Shown: piece after piece, positions 62,761 through 64,000 of the stretch
How positions within the stretch are numbered: position 1 is the first letter of the stretch
How the letters are laid out: every line of letters begins with the position of its first letter
Assembly (NCBI GenBank): GCA_011050615.1
Contig: DRFJ01000050.1
Span: 1 to 64,000, forward strand
From: Bacteroidota bacterium
GTDB taxonomy: Bacteria > Bacteroidota > Bacteroidia > Bacteroidales > VadinHA17
DNA length: 64,000 nt
Direction: 5' to 3'
Made by a program: the position numbers and the translations under genes
Notes under the pieces: model-generated
Databases searched by the model: none
The model's input: only the letters and a program-made list of their open reading frames with translations
Told to the model about the DNA's origin: nothing

Positions 62761-62772
62761 GGCAGAAGGGGA

Positions 62773-62803
62773 TAAAAAAAAGAGACTGCCTTTAGGACAG
62801 CCT
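62773..62803 (-). terminator. Intrinsic terminator of the hexahaem lipoprotein gene
   Basis: On the minus strand AGGCTGTC pairs with GGCAGTCT (8 bp with G-T pairs), then an 8-base T-rich run, 27 bases after the stop at 62830. Confidence 0.8.
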
Positions 62804-62829
62804 CCTTTATGTATGGTTGAGAATTATCA

Positions 62830-63972
62830 TTACTTTGTAATCCCGAACACAACTTCAAGGGTGTTCAGTAATACTGCTTCAGTATAATCCGGATTATGGA
62901 AACCCAGGCTCCTGTCTTCTTCAATTGCCTGCCAGTTGGTGAAGGCTGCAAGATACTCTTCAGTCTGGTCAGCAATATTGGTTGAACTGGTGTGTACAAG
63001 ATAACCATCAGCATCCATCACACCGGCATTCTGGAGTTCTATCATCAGCTCTTCAAGTAGCCCTTCAATATTATCCTGAATACCTGCCAGGAGATTATCA
63101 AGGTCAAGTACCCCGTCGGGGGTATGACATGATGTACATGTTGAATTCCAGTTTGGAACAACTGATCCGTGATATACATAACCGAAATTAAATGTATGTC
63201 CGCCGGCCTGAGTGCCATAGGCATCATACATGTGGCAGCTTACACAGCCGTCTGAGGCGGTACCAACGAGGTGATTCTCTGCGCTTGGGTAAGTTGTTGA
63301 ACCTGTGAATTCATAAAGACCTTCCCCGACAAATATATTATATTGTGGTCCGTGGTGCAGTCCCCATCTGTATGTATCCGGAGTGAGAGTTGCTGTTCCC
63401 CCGTCATCCCAGTTGGCTAGCAGAGTCTGCGCCCTTCCCTGGTGGCAGCCGGTACACATATTGCCGGCACCTATGTCAACGGTGGTGGTAGTTGTACCGT
63501 CAACACTGTGCCATGCAACAGTAGCGTCGGTTTTCATCAGGTCCCAGTCATCCGTTGTGTAGGTATTATGAATATTATGGCAGGTGTAGCAATTGATCTG
63601 GTTGGGGTTGTCAACTGCTGCAGTTGTTCCCTTATTACCAATTGTTGATGAGAAGTCGCCTGCTGCATTAACTTCCAGGAAGCCCTGGCTGGTATGACAG
63701 GGAGCACAATCAGTACCGTTCCTTTCAGCATTACCACCCGTGGCATGTATCGATGCTTCCCACTGTGCTGAGGCAGCAGTAATAATCTGACTGTTGTCGT
63801 GGCATTCAATACAGCCTGCAGTGCCTGCCGGCCCCGTCGGCCCTGCCGGTCCTGTCGGTCCTGTCTGTCCTGTTGGCCCTTCAGGCCCCTGTGGCCCTTC
63901 AGGTCCCTCACATGCAGTGAAAGCAAAGATAAGACCGGCAAAAATCAAAGGTAAAAGTGATAGTCTCTTCAT
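62830..63972 (-). CDS. Hexahaem cytochrome c lipoprotein with collagen-like stalk
   Basis: The 380-residue protein has a lipoprotein signal (AFTAC, Cys21) followed at once by ten perfect Gly-X-Y triplets (Gly23 to Gly53, many GPT/GPA). Six CXXCH haem motifs follow at residues 54, 89, 128, 173, 243 and 279, and then a helical end domain of about 90 residues without haem. The stalk should hold the haem head away from the outer membrane, possibly as a trimer. It converges on the NrfD/cytochrome operon and has its own terminator. Confidence 0.9.
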   Translation of the reverse strand: MKRLSLLPLIFAGLIFAFTACEGPEGPQGPEGPTGQTGPTGPAGPTGPAGTAGCIECHDNSQIITAASAQWEASIHATGGNAERNGTDCAPCHTSQGFLEVNAAGDFSSTIGNKGTTAAVDNPNQINCYTCHNIHNTYTTDDWDLMKTDATVAWHSVDGTTTTTVDIGAGNMCTGCHQGRAQTLLANWDDGGTATLTPDTYRWGLHHGPQYNIFVGEGLYEFTGSTTYPSAENHLVGTASDGCVSCHMYDAYGTQAGGHTFNFGYVYHGSVVPNWNSTCTSCHTPDGVLDLDNLLAGIQDNIEGLLEELMIELQNAGVMDADGYLVHTSSTNIADQTEEYLAAFTNWQAIEEDRSLGFHNPDYTEAVLLNTLEVVFGITK

Positions 63973-64000
63973 AGGTTTAAAGTTTTAAATATGTTTATAT

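Noticed and set aside
63537-63941. Minus-strand frame with RQDRQDRQ repeats
   Set aside because: It is the collagen-like stalk of the hexahaem gene read in another frame, not a separate repeat protein.

Overview
The window reads as a chromosomal segment from a Bacteroidota bacterium, probably in or near Bacteroidales/Marinilabiliales. The evidence is a SusC/SusD pair, a type III glutamine synthetase, the type IX secretion protein PorQ next to cmk and ispH, a purM-prfA-pyrF block, DUF2851 and DUF5777 proteins, many lipoproteins, and repeated -7 elements of the Bacteroidota form TAnnTTTG instead of E. coli-type promoters. Composition is AT-rich. No IS element, phage gene, CRISPR array or tRNA was seen. 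Assignments come from reading motifs and layout; no database search was run.

Layout. 1-112: 3' end of a 5S rRNA and its terminator. 0.2-9.1 kb: PpiD/SurA-type foldase, type III glutamine synthetase, a PorE-like OmpA protein and an M28 peptidase. 9.2-22.1 kb: an accessory island resembling the rus (ribose/nucleoside utilisation) loci of Bacteroides. It has a nucleoside hydrolase, LacI regulator, SusC, SusD, ADP-ribosylglycohydrolase-family protein, sugar permease and ribokinase, and carries three broken genes: a second SusD remnant, a frameshifted esterase and a second ADP-ribosylglycohydrolase remnant. 22.2-35.8 kb: housekeeping genes (purM, prfA, pyrF, DUF2851, K+ channel, rpsO, pnp, deoxynucleoside kinase, TPR lipoprotein, SpoU methyltransferase, sucC, CDGSH protein). 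36-46.5 kb: hybrid histidine kinase with a degenerate receiver, priA, glycosyltransferase, pfkA, ispH, cmk, porQ, a sodium:solute symporter remnant and an EamA transporter.

46.6-52.4 kb: an electron-transfer operon, etfB-etfA-membrane Fe-S protein-CCG-domain protein-acyl-CoA dehydrogenase. It probably takes electrons from an acyl-CoA to the menaquinone pool through a split ETF:quinone oxidoreductase. 52.4-55.8 kb: divergent GH18 and GH92 lipoproteins, which would suit trimming of N-glycans.

56.0-64.0 kb: the most unusual part. One strand carries a haem-motif lipoprotein, a DUF5777 predicted barrel, a membrane-anchored heptahaem cytochrome, a b561-type dihaem cytochrome, a Tat-exported four-cluster Fe-S protein, an NrfD-type quinone subunit, an unknown membrane-anchored protein and a monohaem cytochrome c. 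A hexahaem lipoprotein on a collagen-like stalk converges on them. There are 15 CXXCH motifs in about 8 kb and no recognisable terminal reductase, so this is the best candidate here for an undescribed system, possibly a quinone-to-outside electron conduit.
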